DNA of 64,000 bases from Micromonospora sp. KC723 (lineage in GTDB: Bacteria; Actinomycetota; Actinomycetes; Mycobacteriales; Micromonosporaceae), in NCBI RefSeq assembly GCF_004348595.1, contig NZ_SMKD01000002.1:62001-126000 (forward strand). The letters run 5' to 3'. The position numbers and the translations under genes were made by a program. Within the stretch, counting starts at the first letter, position 1. Each line of letters begins with the position of its first letter. Below are positions 9,149 to 17,666 of this stretch, piece after piece. Under the pieces are notes generated by a model. It did not search any database and had not been told where the DNA came from. It saw only the letters and a program-made list of their open reading frames with translations.

Positions 9149-9589
9149 ATGCGCAATACCGAGATGGCGAAGCTGAGCGGCCTCGTCGGCGAATGGGCGA
9201 CGAAGATTTCCGATGCCTTCTTCCTCGAACCGCCGGGCACCGAGGTGCCGGGCACCACCACCATCGAGTGGCTCGGGGAATCGCTACTGGTCGCGCGGTC
9301 GGAGTTCGGCGGGGGCCCGCAGGCGCGCTCCGAGATGAGTCTCGTTCTCGGACGCAGCGACGCGAACGATCGGTTCGTCGCGCTCTACCAGGACGACCGC
9401 GGCGTCTGCCGCGAGTTTGCCATGACCTTCGAAGGCGGGCACTGGACGATGACCCGTGAGGATCCGGACTTCCACCAGCGATTCATCGCCGACGTCGAGA
9501 AGGACCGGATCCTCGCCCGCTGGGAGGCGTCCGAGGACGCCGGCAAGTCCTGGCGGAAGGACTTCGACCTCACCTTCGAGCGCGCCTGA
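9149..9589 (+). CDS. DUF1579-like hypothetical protein
   Basis: 146 residues from ATG 9149, chosen within a longer open frame because the upstream residues look random. The sequence (LSGLVGEWATKI, TTIEWLGESLLVARSEFGG, FDLTFERA at the end) matches my memory of a common actinobacterial family of small calycin-like or DUF1579-type proteins of unknown function. No signal peptide or membrane segment. It stands alone between the epimerase remnant and a convergent LysR gene. Confidence 0.65.
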   Translation: MRNTEMAKLSGLVGEWATKISDAFFLEPPGTEVPGTTTIEWLGESLLVARSEFGGGPQARSEMSLVLGRSDANDRFVALYQDDRGVCREFAMTFEGGHWTMTREDPDFHQRFIADVEKDRILARWEASEDAGKSWRKDFDLTFERA

Positions 9590-9767
9590 AATCTGGCGCG
9601 CGGTCGACGAGCACCGCCCACCATCAGCGGCAGAAGAGTGCGCGGGCGGCCGATCTTGCCAGGGTACGGTTCTACGTACTTCCGAGACGCGTTGCAGTTG
9701 CCCTCTCGACGTGGGTGGGTAGTCACCCGAGCCTCTCGGCCACGCTCGCGGACAGCCGATGTAGTGG

Positions 9768-10679
9768 TCAGGCGCTGAGGACCTCGCGGTAGAGCAGGGC
9801 GGACTGGTTCTTGATGGCGGTGACCATGGCTGCTGCCCGGGGGGAGCGGGCCGTGGGTGTGACGATGACGGCAGAGCGGCCGGGCCATCCGGTGTCGTCG
9901 ACCGGGAGGGCTCGGACGCCGGCCGGGACGGTGGGGGCGGCGAGATGGGGAAGGACCGAGATGCCCAGGCCGGCGGCGACCAGGCCGAGGCGGGTGGGCC
10001 AGTTGCGCACCGCGTGTGCGATGTGGGGTTCGGTCAGGCTCGGCCAGGCGCGGAACTGGGGGTCGGGGCCGTCGGTGACGATCCAGCGCTCGGTGGCCAG
10101 GTCGGCCGGGCGGATCCGGGCGAGGCGGGTGAGGCGGTGCCCTTCCGGTACGGCGACCATCAGGCCGCCCTCGCTGAGTACGTCCTGGCGCAGGTCGCGT
10201 AGGTCGTAGTCGGGCAGGCCGGGGCCGACCGCGATCACCGCCACCTCGATCCGGCCGGACCGTAACCGGCGCAGCAGGGCGGGCGTCGAGCCCTCGTCGA
10301 TGGTCGCCTCGATACCCGGGTGGTCGGTGCGCAGTTGCGCGAGGGCGCGGGGGATGAGTGCGGCTGATGCGGTGGGGAACGCGCCGACCGTCACCCGCCC
10401 GGCGAGCCGGTCGCGCAGGCCGGCCAGTTCGGACTCGGCGGCCTCGACAGCGGCCAGCACGGTGGCCGCGTGCCGGACCAGTGCCTCGCCGGCCGCGGTG
10501 AGTCGCACCCCGCGTCGGCCGCGGTCGAACAGGGTCGAACCGGCGGCCGACTCGGTCGCCGCGATCTGCCGGGAGATCGCCGACTGGGTGTAGCCGAGGT
10601 TGTCCGCTGCGGCGGTGAACGAGCCGGTCGCCGCGACCTCTCGCAGCACACGCAGGCCGGCCAGGGTGAACTCTGCCAT
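9768..10679 (-). CDS. LysR family transcriptional regulator
   Basis: 303 residues from ATG 10679 (MAEFTLAGLRVLREVAATG). The helix-turn-helix TAAADNLGYTQSAISRQI spans about residues 18-35. The remainder is the two-lobe periplasmic-binding-like effector domain (RLAGRVTVGAFPTASAALIP onward). Longer open reading upstream overlaps the divergent SDR gene and is not used. It is divergent from the SDR at 10767 with only 87 bases between, the classic arrangement for a LysR protein controlling its neighbour. Effector unknown. Confidence 0.93.
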   Translation of the reverse strand: MAEFTLAGLRVLREVAATGSFTAAADNLGYTQSAISRQIAATESAAGSTLFDRGRRGVRLTAAGEALVRHAATVLAAVEAAESELAGLRDRLAGRVTVGAFPTASAALIPRALAQLRTDHPGIEATIDEGSTPALLRRLRSGRIEVAVIAVGPGLPDYDLRDLRQDVLSEGGLMVAVPEGHRLTRLARIRPADLATERWIVTDGPDPQFRAWPSLTEPHIAHAVRNWPTRLGLVAAGLGISVLPHLAAPTVPAGVRALPVDDTGWPGRSAVIVTPTARSPRAAAMVTAIKNQSALLYREVLSA

Positions 10680-10766
10680 CCCGGCATTTTGCCATGCGCT
10701 CGATGCATGGCTAGCGTGCGTGATCGTCGCTTGTGGCAGGGCTGGTGGAGGCGGATGGTGGAATGT

Positions 10767-11591
10767 ATGAAGACTTGGCTGATCACCGGAACCTCGTCGG
10801 GTTTCGGTCGTATCCTCACCGAACTGCTCCTCGACCGCGGGGACCGGGTCGCCGCGACCCTGCGCCGGCCGGACGCGCTTGACGACCTCCGCGCCACGGC
10901 CGGCGACCGGCTGTGGGTGGCGACGCTTGACGTGACCCGGCCGGACGACGTGCGCGAGCGGGTCGACGAGGCGTTCGCGCATTTCGGCACGGTGGACGTC
11001 GTCGTCAACAATGCCGGGTACGGGCTGTTCGCTGCCGTTGAGGAGGCCTCTCGCGAGCAGATCCAGCGGGTCATCGACACCAATCTGCTCGGCTCGATCG
11101 ACGTGATCCGTGCGGCCCTGCCTCACCTGCGCGCCCAGGGACACGGCCGGATCCTGCAGGTGTCGTCGGCGGGCGGGCAGACCACGTACCCGAACTTCAG
11201 TTACTACCACGCCGCCAAGTGGGGCATCGAGGGCTTCTGCGAGACGGTCGCCGCCGAGGTCGCACCCTTCGGGATCGGCGTGACGATCGTGGAGCCGGGC
11301 GCTACCCCGACCGGATTCGGCACCAGCATGGACACCGCGCCGATCATGGTTGAGTACGACGCGACCCCGGCCGGCGACACCCGGCGGGCGATCGCGGACG
11401 GTTCGTTCGCCCTGGACAACGACCCGGAGGCGATCGTCCGGGCGATGATTGCCAGCGCCGACGGGCCGGACGCGCCGTTGCGGCTGCCGCTAGGCGAGGA
11501 CACCTATCGGGACGTGCGCGCATCGTACGTCAAGCGTCTCGAACGCTTGGATGCCTCCCGTGAGACCGCATTGTCGGTGGTCAGGGCTTGA
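10767..11591 (+). CDS. SDR family oxidoreductase
   Basis: 274 residues from ATG 10767 (MKTWLITGTSSGFGR). Cofactor motif TGTSSGFG is at residues 8-15, NNAG at 81-84, catalytic serine in VSSAGG (S133/S134), and Y147-x3-K151 in SYYHAAKWG. This is a classical short-chain dehydrogenase/reductase, NADP(H)-preferring judging by the arginines after the first beta strand. The start lies 87 bases from the divergent LysR start, so LysR control is likely. Substrate unknown. Confidence 0.93.
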   Translation: MKTWLITGTSSGFGRILTELLLDRGDRVAATLRRPDALDDLRATAGDRLWVATLDVTRPDDVRERVDEAFAHFGTVDVVVNNAGYGLFAAVEEASREQIQRVIDTNLLGSIDVIRAALPHLRAQGHGRILQVSSAGGQTTYPNFSYYHAAKWGIEGFCETVAAEVAPFGIGVTIVEPGATPTGFGTSMDTAPIMVEYDATPAGDTRRAIADGSFALDNDPEAIVRAMIASADGPDAPLRLPLGEDTYRDVRASYVKRLERLDASRETALSVVRA

Positions 11592-11831
11592 GTGCGAGGC
11601 CGGGCCACATGCCGGTCCTGACAGTGTCGAAGGTCGGGGAGCGCGCCGGTGGGCCGCCATTCGGGCAGCGGCCCGATGCCGGGCCCGACCAGGGTGATAG
11701 GCATTCGCTCAGCGGCAGAAGCGCGCACCAGGCCGTCTCGGTCAACCGGTCAGGGATCTACGGAGAGTTACTTGATGTCCGGCCTGACCGGCGGCGATAG
11801 GTAGGACGGGTCCGCTGGTCGAACGGGAGAC

Positions 11832-11960
11832 TCACTGCGGGATGGGGACGCGTTGGCGGAGCAGGTCCAGGTGGGCGCGGCCGTACATGGCGCGTTCGAG
11901 TGCTTGATGCGGTTGACCTGGCCTTCGATGAAGCCGGAGCTGTAGGGCCGGATGCTCGTC
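11832..11960 (-). mobile_element. ISL3-family transposase C-terminal remnant
   Basis: The minus strand reads PYSSGFIEGQVNRIKH and then, in the next frame, MYGRAHLDLLRQRV before a stop at 11832. This is the characteristic C-terminal signature of ISL3-family transposases (SSGxxEGQVNRIK...MYGRA.xDLL). Only about 40 residues remain and they are frameshifted, so the element is dead. It directly abuts an RHS-repeat remnant on the same strand, suggesting it once inserted into that gene. Confidence 0.75.
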
Positions 11961-12125
11961 AGTTGGCCGCGTCGTCGTGGCTGTAGGTGGTGGCGCCCGC
12001 GTCGGGGTCGCTGACCGTACGTTCGCGGCTGGGCAGGTCGTAGGCGTACGACCACATGTTGCCGGCCGGGTCGGTGACCCTGACCAGTTCGTTGCGCAGG
12101 TTGTAGTCGTACGCCCGCAACTACG
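11961..12125 (-). pseudogene. RHS/YD-repeat protein fragment
   Basis: Reading the minus strand from about 12125 gives YDYNLRNELVRVTDPAGN, then WSYAYDLPSRERTVSDPDAG and ATTYSHDDAAN. These are canonical YD/RHS repeats (xxYDxxGRxxxxxDPxG) found in large polymorphic-toxin and wall-associated proteins. Only about 55 residues survive, with no start and with an ISL3 transposase remnant fused at the 3' end. It is a fossil of a secreted toxin-type gene. Confidence 0.75.
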
Positions 12126-12403
12126 CCGGCAGGGATTCACCGGCGCATGCCCAGCGCTTCTCGTCCAACGGGCCTACCTGAGGTCGAAGCGCCGCTGGCC
12201 CGTTGGCTGCCGGAACTGCCCACCTGGGCGCAGAGCGTGCGCCTACGCCGACCTCGCGGGAACCGGTCGGGAGTGAGCCTGCGTCTCATCTCCCACCGGG
12301 TCGTTATAACCGCAGTGTCCGAGACAGCGGCTCCCCGGAGTATTGGGGAGCACGTTGCCGAGGACGTGACCCGGAGGGTCGGGCCCTCGGCAAGAATGCT
12401 CGG

Positions 12404-13144
12404 ATGAGCGGTACCACGATCAGCGTCGGCCCCGTCCTGTTCGTGAGCCTGGCCGCGTTGACCCTGCTGGCGGCAGCCGTGTTCCGCTTGGCCGGGCTCG
12501 GCTCCGGCAAGGCCGTGCTACGCGCGGCGGCACGGGCGGTCCTGCAGCTCGGTGCGGTCTCACTGGTCATCGTGGCCGTGCTGCGGTCGTGGTGGAGCAC
12601 GGCCGCCTTCGTCGCCGTGATGTATGTCGTGGCTTCGGTCACCTCGGCCCGCAGGATGGGTCCCTCCCGTGGCCGGTGGGCGTCCGTGCTGCCGATCGGG
12701 CTCGGGGTGGTGCCCGCCCTCGGTCTGCTCCTCGGCAGCCGGGCGCTGCCCGCCACGCCGCTGGCGGTGCTGCCCACGGCGGGGATCCTGATCGGTGGCG
12801 CGATGACCGCCACCACGCTCGCCGGGCGCCGGGCACTGGACGAGTTGACCGCGCGGCATGGCGAGTACGAGGCCGGGCTCGCGCTCGGGTTCAGTGAGCG
12901 CGACGCCGTACTGGAGGTCTGTCGGCCAACCGCCGGCCAGGCGCTCGTGCCGGCTCTCGACCAGACCCGGACGGTCGGGCTGGTCACCCTGCCCGGCGCG
13001 TTCGTCGGCGTACTGCTGGGCGGGGCGGGCCCGGTGCAGGCCGCGGCGACCCAGCTGCTCATCCTTGTGGCGCTGCTCGCGGTCGAGGCGGTCGCCATCG
13101 GCACGACGGTCGAACTCATCGCCCGAGGGATGCTGCGCCGATAG
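12404..13144 (+). CDS. FetB-like (UPF0014) ABC transporter permease
   Basis: 246 residues with about seven hydrophobic segments, starting at ATG 12404. The family signature is present: the first helices VLFVSLAALTLLAAAVFRLA, then the conserved GILIGGAMTATTLAGRR around residues 128-144 and the late TVGLVTLPGAFVGVLLGG. In the FetAB system this permease works with an ATPase to export iron. No ATPase gene lies next to it, so it either uses one encoded elsewhere or is an orphan. GGAGGG lies upstream, though somewhat far from the start. Confidence 0.85.
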   Translation: MSGTTISVGPVLFVSLAALTLLAAAVFRLAGLGSGKAVLRAAARAVLQLGAVSLVIVAVLRSWWSTAAFVAVMYVVASVTSARRMGPSRGRWASVLPIGLGVVPALGLLLGSRALPATPLAVLPTAGILIGGAMTATTLAGRRALDELTARHGEYEAGLALGFSERDAVLEVCRPTAGQALVPALDQTRTVGLVTLPGAFVGVLLGGAGPVQAAATQLLILVALLAVEAVAIGTTVELIARGMLRR

Positions 13145-13289
13145 CGCCCTCGGGTTAGCGGATAGCGCCCGGACGGCGACGCCGGGCACGCAGCAGCCCA
13201 ATCGCGATCGGCAGCAGAACAACGACGATCGGTACCGACCCTGGCCGATGCTCAAGCAATGCGTCGGGATGACCCTGGCGATATAGCGA

Positions 13290-13412
13290 TCAAGTCAGGC
13301 CAAGGTAGGGCAATTCGCGGCGAGCGTGGATGCCAAGCTTACGGAAGGCCCGGCAGAGGTCGTGCTCGACGGTCCCCGGTCGAATCACCTGGTGCTCCTG
13401 CGAGGTGAGCCG
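13290..13412 (-). pseudogene. LuxR-type helix-turn-helix remnant
   Basis: The minus strand reads RLTSQEHQVIR, then directly PGTVEHDLCRAFRKLGIHAR with RELPYLGLT and a stop at 13290-13292. This matches the start and end of a LuxR/GerE helix-turn-helix (LTxxExxV...RTVExHLxxxFRKLGIxxR), with the central residues that carry the first helix pair deleted. It is the C-terminal tail of a LuxR-type regulator that has lost everything upstream. Confidence 0.6.
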
Positions 13413-13499
13413 ATCCAATGGTTAGCGGTGGTCGGCTCAGCCGGGACGAACGCCTCTCCGGTCGCCTTGAGCTCGGTGCGCACAGCGTCCCGGTCACCG

Positions 13500-13989
13500 C
13501 TGAACCATGCGTACCCGGCACCGGCTCCGCCTCTCCCCTGGCATCACCCACAACGGCATGGACGAAGGCGACTCCGAGACCCTCTACACCGAACCGCCCC
13601 GCACTCCCCCACTGGGCCTGGCGTACCTGCACGTCTCGCAGAACGACACCCGCGCCATCACCAAACTGGTGCGCGCCGCGTGGCCCGGCACGCTGATCCT
13701 CAACCCGCACCCCCCGGGCAGCGACGCGCCCGCAAGCCCGGAGGACGATGCCGACGCGGTGCGCTCCGGACTCACGGACGCGATCCCGGGGGACGCGCGC
13801 TCCGACCACCGACGCACCATGCGTTCCGCGGAGAAGCATGTCGCCCGGACGCGCGAGCAGGGCGGCCGGGTGCCTGCGGCATGGCTGGCGGTGCCGGCCG
13901 GGCCGCTGTCCTTCGGCATCGCCGGGCCCACCCTGGTCCTCGCCGACGTCGCCCGCGACCTCGGCCTCACGCCCGCGGCGGTGACGTGA
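13500..13989 (+). pseudogene. Old yellow enzyme (ene-reductase) fragment
   Basis: The open frame from 13507 contains RLRLSPGITHNGMDEGDSE, then PLGLAYLHVSQND and VRAAWPGTLILNPH. These are the C-terminal half motifs of OYE-like NADH:flavin oxidoreductases (N-ethylmaleimide reductase group). The N-terminal barrel is missing. The segment after about 13740 (through MRSAEKHVARTREQ to the stop at 13989) no longer looks like OYE and may belong to another gene fragment. No usable start. Annotated as a decayed gene in a cluster of fragments. Confidence 0.6.
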
Positions 13990-14149
13990 ATGAGGTTCCC
14001 GTCAGCCGGCCCTGTTCCCCCCGTCAGCTGCCCGGTGCGGCACACGGGAGCGGCGGTGCTCCGCCGCGTTATCCTGCTGAGGTATCCGCCTGGTCATGGC
14101 CTGCGCCGCCGGCCCTGCGACCTTCCAGCCCTCAGGCAGGTCGCAACCC

Positions 14150-14414
14150 CCAGCTTCGAACACCGCGCCGGTCACATGACCGAACTGCCCTACCTCTTCG
14201 ACGACATCGCCGTCTTCCAGGACATCGCGCCCGAGCAGACCATGTGCCGCAACCACATGCTTCACACCTGGACCCGCTTTGCCGCATCCGGCAAGACCAC
14301 CTGGCCCAGCTTCCGCGCGACCACGAACATGTGCAGAAACTGTCCTCGCATGCCTGGCAGCGCGCCGGCCTCACCACCGACCACAACTACGGCTTCTGGG
14401 AAGACCTCCGTTGA
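14150..14414 (+). pseudogene. Type-B carboxylesterase C-terminal fragment
   Basis: In one frame HMTELPYLFDDIAVFQDIAP and NHMLHTWTRFAASGKTTWPS match the C-terminal part of type-B carboxylesterases (HxxELPYLF...WTRFAxxGxP). In a second frame the closing [20 protein letters not shown] follows before a stop at 14414. The nucleophile-containing N-terminal 300-400 residues are absent. A frameshift near 14310 separates the two parts. This is another member of the pseudogene cluster at 13.3-14.8 kb. Confidence 0.6.
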
Positions 14415-14797
14415 CACCAGCGCAAAAGGACGTCTCGTAACTTCCGAGCACGGTCGCGCGCGGCACCTCGGGCCAGTCCTCGGGGAAGCGATACACCCGG
14501 CCACGCCCACCGGCCCATCGCTTCCTTGACCCACAGGACCACGGACCGCTTGAGCACATCACGCTCCACCGTCAGCTCGGCGTTCTCCCGCCGCAACCGG
14601 GCCAGATCCGCGCGTTCGTCCTCCGACAACCCGCCCGCGCCAGCGGCCGCCACGCTGCTCGAGTTCCTTCTTCACCCAGTCGGCGGGGGTGCCGTCAGGT
14701 CACGCGCGACCTGGGCAATCGACTTCCCGGTCTCCCGCACGATCCGCACCGCACCAGCACGGAACTCCGGATCGAACTGGCGTCTCGTCTCAGCCAT
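14387..14797 (-). mobile_element. IS3-family OrfA remnant
   Basis: The minus strand from ATG 14797 reads RRQFDPEFRAGAVRIVRETG, then KSIAQVARDLTA, which is the helix-turn-helix of IS3-type OrfA. After a shift it continues as [20 protein letters not shown] and [18 protein letters not shown], the leucine-zipper-like end of OrfA. The OrfB DDE transposase that should follow is absent and the OrfA frame is broken, so the element is inactive. It overlaps the 3' end of the esterase fragment. Confidence 0.8.
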
Positions 14798-14878
14798 GAA
14801 CCTCTATCCACCAGGTTCTGGCCTCCACGCTACGAGGGGAACTGCACCGGCCTCTTCCGACTCGGTAGGTTGTCGGTC

Positions 14879-15334
14879 ATGACGGACGTGCGGCTGGAGC
14901 CGATGACCGAGGATCAGTACAAGCCGTGGCGGGCCGAGGCCGAGGCGCACTACGCGCAGAGCGTCGCCGCGTCGGGCCAGTCGGCGCAGGACGCGGCCCG
15001 CAACGCCGCCGACACCTACGCGCAGCTGCTTCCCGACGAGTTCGCCACCCCTGACCACCATTTCTGGTACGCGTACGACGGCGACCGCCGGGTCGGTTTC
15101 CTCTGGGTCAAAGTCACCCGCAACACCGCATTCGTCTACAACATAGCCGTCGAACCCGACGTACGCCGCCAGGGCTACGGCCGCGCGATCATGCTGGCTG
15201 CCGAGCGCTGGTGTCACGACAACGCGCTGACCAGAATCGGCCTGCACGTCTTCGCCCACAACACCGGCGCCCGAGCCCTCTACCAACAGCTGGGCTTTAC
15301 CGAGACCAGCCACAGCATGGCCAAAGACCTGTGA
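14879..15334 (+). CDS. GNAT family N-acetyltransferase
   Basis: About 151 residues from ATG 14879; a TTG at 14870 opens the longer frame but is less likely. The GNAT core is clear: FVYNIAVEPDVRRQGYGRAI is beta-4/alpha-3 with the acetyl-CoA pyrophosphate loop R-R-Q-G-Y-G. GLHVFAHNTGARALYQQLGF (around residues 120-140) is the terminal beta/alpha pair with the N...Y motif. The acceptor substrate is unknown. It is isolated from neighbours in function. Confidence 0.9.
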   Translation: MTDVRLEPMTEDQYKPWRAEAEAHYAQSVAASGQSAQDAARNAADTYAQLLPDEFATPDHHFWYAYDGDRRVGFLWVKVTRNTAFVYNIAVEPDVRRQGYGRAIMLAAERWCHDNALTRIGLHVFAHNTGARALYQQLGFTETSHSMAKDL

Positions 15335-15527
15335 CCGCCAGCCCTTCGACCGCACGACTTCGGCCTCCTACGACACGTCGCAGGTGCTGATCTCGGTAAT
15401 GGACTCGTGTAGCTCCGAAACCGTCCCCTGTCCCGAAACGGCCGTGTACGGCAACCGGCTCGGGGAGCCGGCACGCTACAGGCTCTGCCCTAGCTAGGCC
15501 TCCGGGGAGAACTACAGCAGGTAACCA

Positions 15528-16406
15528 CTACAGGCGGCGGAAGTAGTCGCTCGCGAAGTCGGTCAACCGCTGCGCCGCAGCGGAGAAGTAGGTGTCCGCG
15601 CGCCAGACCAGGGTCAGGACTCGGTGGCAGTCTGGGACGTCCAAGTGCATCCAGGCGCCCGGGAGATAGGTGCTGGCGCTGCGGGAGTACGCGGGCACCA
15701 ACCCAACGCCGAGGCCTGCGCTGATCAGGTAGCCGGTGGCGCCGGGCTCGTCGCTCTCGCAGACGTACTCGGGGTGCAGTCCGGCCGCCGCGAACAGCCG
15801 GTCAGTCAGCTCGCGTGGCCAGTAGCCGGGACGGGTGGTGACGAATGCTTCGCCTGCGATGTCTTCCAGTCGCACGCGTTCCCGCCCGGCGAGCCGATGT
15901 CCCTGCGGCACACCGAGCAGCGCGTCCTCGCGCAGCAGTTCCCGCGTCCGCAGGTTCGTTCCTGGCAGCGGCTGGGAAGCGAGACAGAGGTCGACCTCGC
16001 CAGTGTGCAGCTGTCTCGCCATGGTCTCGGCATCGGACTGGTAGAGCCGGATATCGACGCCTGGGTGGTTGGCCCGGAACTCGGTGATCACCTGGGTCAG
16101 AGTGAGCAGGGTTTCCGCGGCGATGGCGATGCGGCCGTGCTCGAGGCCAGCGGCGTCGCCGAGTTCGCAGCGGGCGTCGTCCAGTTCGCGCAGTGCCCGG
16201 TCGACGCGGCGGAGAAACCCGGTGCCGAACCGGTTGAGTCGCAGCCCGCGTCCCACCCGGTCGAACAGCGGCACGCCGACGTCGGCCTCCAGCCGGGCGA
16301 TCGCGCGGCTGAGCGAGGGCTGCGCGACGCGAAGCTCGGCGGCGGCTTGGCTGAGGTGTTCGCGGCGGGCCACCGCCTGGAAGTAGCGGAGCTGCACCAG
16401 ATCCAT
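15528..16406 (-). CDS. LysR family transcriptional regulator
   Basis: About 292 residues; I prefer the ATG at 16406 (MDLVQLRYFQAVARREHLSQ) over the one four codons upstream. The helix-turn-helix QAAAELRVAQPSLSRAIAR is followed by the LysR linker helix and a two-lobe effector domain ending in DFASDYFRRL. It is divergent from a deleted MMPL transporter gene. A perfect GGACAGC-7-GCTGTCC inverted repeat lies between them and is a likely binding site. Its former target therefore appears to have decayed while the regulator stays intact. Confidence 0.92.
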   Translation of the reverse strand: MDLVQLRYFQAVARREHLSQAAAELRVAQPSLSRAIARLEADVGVPLFDRVGRGLRLNRFGTGFLRRVDRALRELDDARCELGDAAGLEHGRIAIAAETLLTLTQVITEFRANHPGVDIRLYQSDAETMARQLHTGEVDLCLASQPLPGTNLRTRELLREDALLGVPQGHRLAGRERVRLEDIAGEAFVTTRPGYWPRELTDRLFAAAGLHPEYVCESDEPGATGYLISAGLGVGLVPAYSRSASTYLPGAWMHLDVPDCHRVLTLVWRADTYFSAAAQRLTDFASDYFRRL

Positions 16407-16448
16407 CTCATAGCCCAAACGTCATGAATACATGCGGATTTTGGTCTT

Positions 16449-16469
16449 GGACAGCATAGAACGCTGTCC
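16449..16469. promoter_or_regulatory. LysR-type operator candidate (7-7-7 inverted repeat)
   Basis: GGACAGC at 16449-16455 and GCTGTCC at 16463-16469 are a perfect inverted repeat with a 7-base spacer, midway between the LysR start at 16406 and the MMPL remnant start at 16509. This size and position suit a LysR-type recognition site; which regulator binds is inferred from context. Confidence 0.6.
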
Positions 16470-16508
16470 GTGACTATGTATACGTTGACGACCCGCTGGA
16501 AAGAGACC

Positions 16509-17050
16509 ATGACCATCACCGAGACGCATCGAGAGAAAACCCCCTTAGGCACGCGGTTTCGTCCGCATCGCGGACTTCGCCCACCGCCGTCAGATGGCTC
16601 GCCCTGACCGTGTGGGTGGCCGTCCTGGCCTGCCTCTGGGTCGCCGCGTCGGTCGCGTGCGACGGCCACCGCAACAGTTCCCCTCTCCCCGTCACGGAGT
16701 CGCGGCAGGCGGCCGGCCTGCTGGCCGAGCACGGCGGCGCCCGCGCCGGGGACACCGTCGAGATCGTTGCACCACGACCGCGGCCTGCGCGAGCCCGGCG
16801 TCGAGCAGCGTGTGACGGACATGCTCGACCCGGTCGCCGGACTGCCCAAGGTCGACCAGGTCCACAGTTGCCACCGTGATGCTCGCCGCATGGTGGCGGC
16901 GATCTTGGTGGACGCGGTCGTCATCCGTTGCCCGATCGTTCCGGCGGCGTGCGGCTGATGGGCCGCCACGGCGAACATGAGGACATTTGCATGACGGCCA
17001 AATTGGCGTCGTCTGAGCGGCACCCGCCCACGACTACGGGCGACGATTGA
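16509..17050 (+). pseudogene. MMPL family transporter with large internal deletion
   Basis: ATG 16509 starts a recognisable MMPL/RND N-terminus: after a frame change, RWLALTVWVAVLACLWVAAS is the first membrane helix. It is followed by RNSSPLPVTESRQAAGLLAE, and by REPGVEQRVTDMLDPVAGLP in another frame. At about 16885 the sequence jumps to the very end of the family, MVAAILVDAVVIRCPIVPAA, then LMGRHGEHEDI and a stop at 17050. Roughly 500 residues in the middle are gone, plus at least two frameshifts. The divergent LysR gene was probably its regulator. Confidence 0.8.
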
Positions 17051-17168
17051 ATGCGTTCTATCGCCGATGCTCCTTCGCCCGTCGTCGCGCGATCTGCGTC
17101 CGCGACAGTATTCCTACCAAGTCAGGGGCGGACGGTCCGTCCGCCGAAGTGGAAGGCAAGAAGTCCAC

Positions 17169-17666
17169 ATGAAAAACAACAACAGGCGCGCCAAGGCGGC
17201 GTTCATGAAGTTCTTCGCCGTGTCACTCATCATCGTCGCGGTCGGCGGCTGCAGCGCAGATAAAACAGAGGCAGAGGTTCAGGCAGGCGATCGGGTCGAA
17301 ATCATCGAACTCAAGGTCGAGAACGATCAGTACGCGGCTCTCGATCTTGGCCCGGCGGGAATGAGCCTGGGTGACATGGACGTCTACTCTGGCAACGCGA
17401 TAAGGGACGGGCGCAAGGTTGGGCGCGGGGGCGGCTCGTGCCAGGCCATACATATCGGTGGCAAAAATATCACTATGCAGTGCTTGATCACGATGGAACT
17501 CGAGCGCGGCTCCGTAACGATGCAGTCCCTCTGGGCAAGAGGCGCAAACCCACTTGACATGGCGGTCACCGGCGGTACGGGCGCATACCGCAACGCGCGG
17601 GGTACAGTTCGCTTTTGGGACATCGCAACTCCGAGCGAGCGGGTGCGCGCCGAGATTTTCTACTGA
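17169..17666 (+). CDS. Lipoprotein with allene-oxide-cyclase-like barrel domain
   Basis: 165 residues from ATG 17169. The N-terminus is a lipoprotein signal peptide (basic start, FFAVSLIIVAVGGC) with the lipidated cysteine at C28. The mature part has MSLGDMDVYSGN, then MAVTGGTGAYRNARGTVRFW near the end, the conserved patch of the allene oxide cyclase barrel-like/dirigent superfamily, which includes many bacterial exported proteins of unknown role. GC content is visibly lower than in neighbours (for example GGCAAAAATATCACTATGC), suggesting recent acquisition. It stands alone. Confidence 0.8.
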   Translation: MKNNNRRAKAAFMKFFAVSLIIVAVGGCSADKTEAEVQAGDRVEIIELKVENDQYAALDLGPAGMSLGDMDVYSGNAIRDGRKVGRGGGSCQAIHIGGKNITMQCLITMELERGSVTMQSLWARGANPLDMAVTGGTGAYRNARGTVRFWDIATPSERVRAEIFY

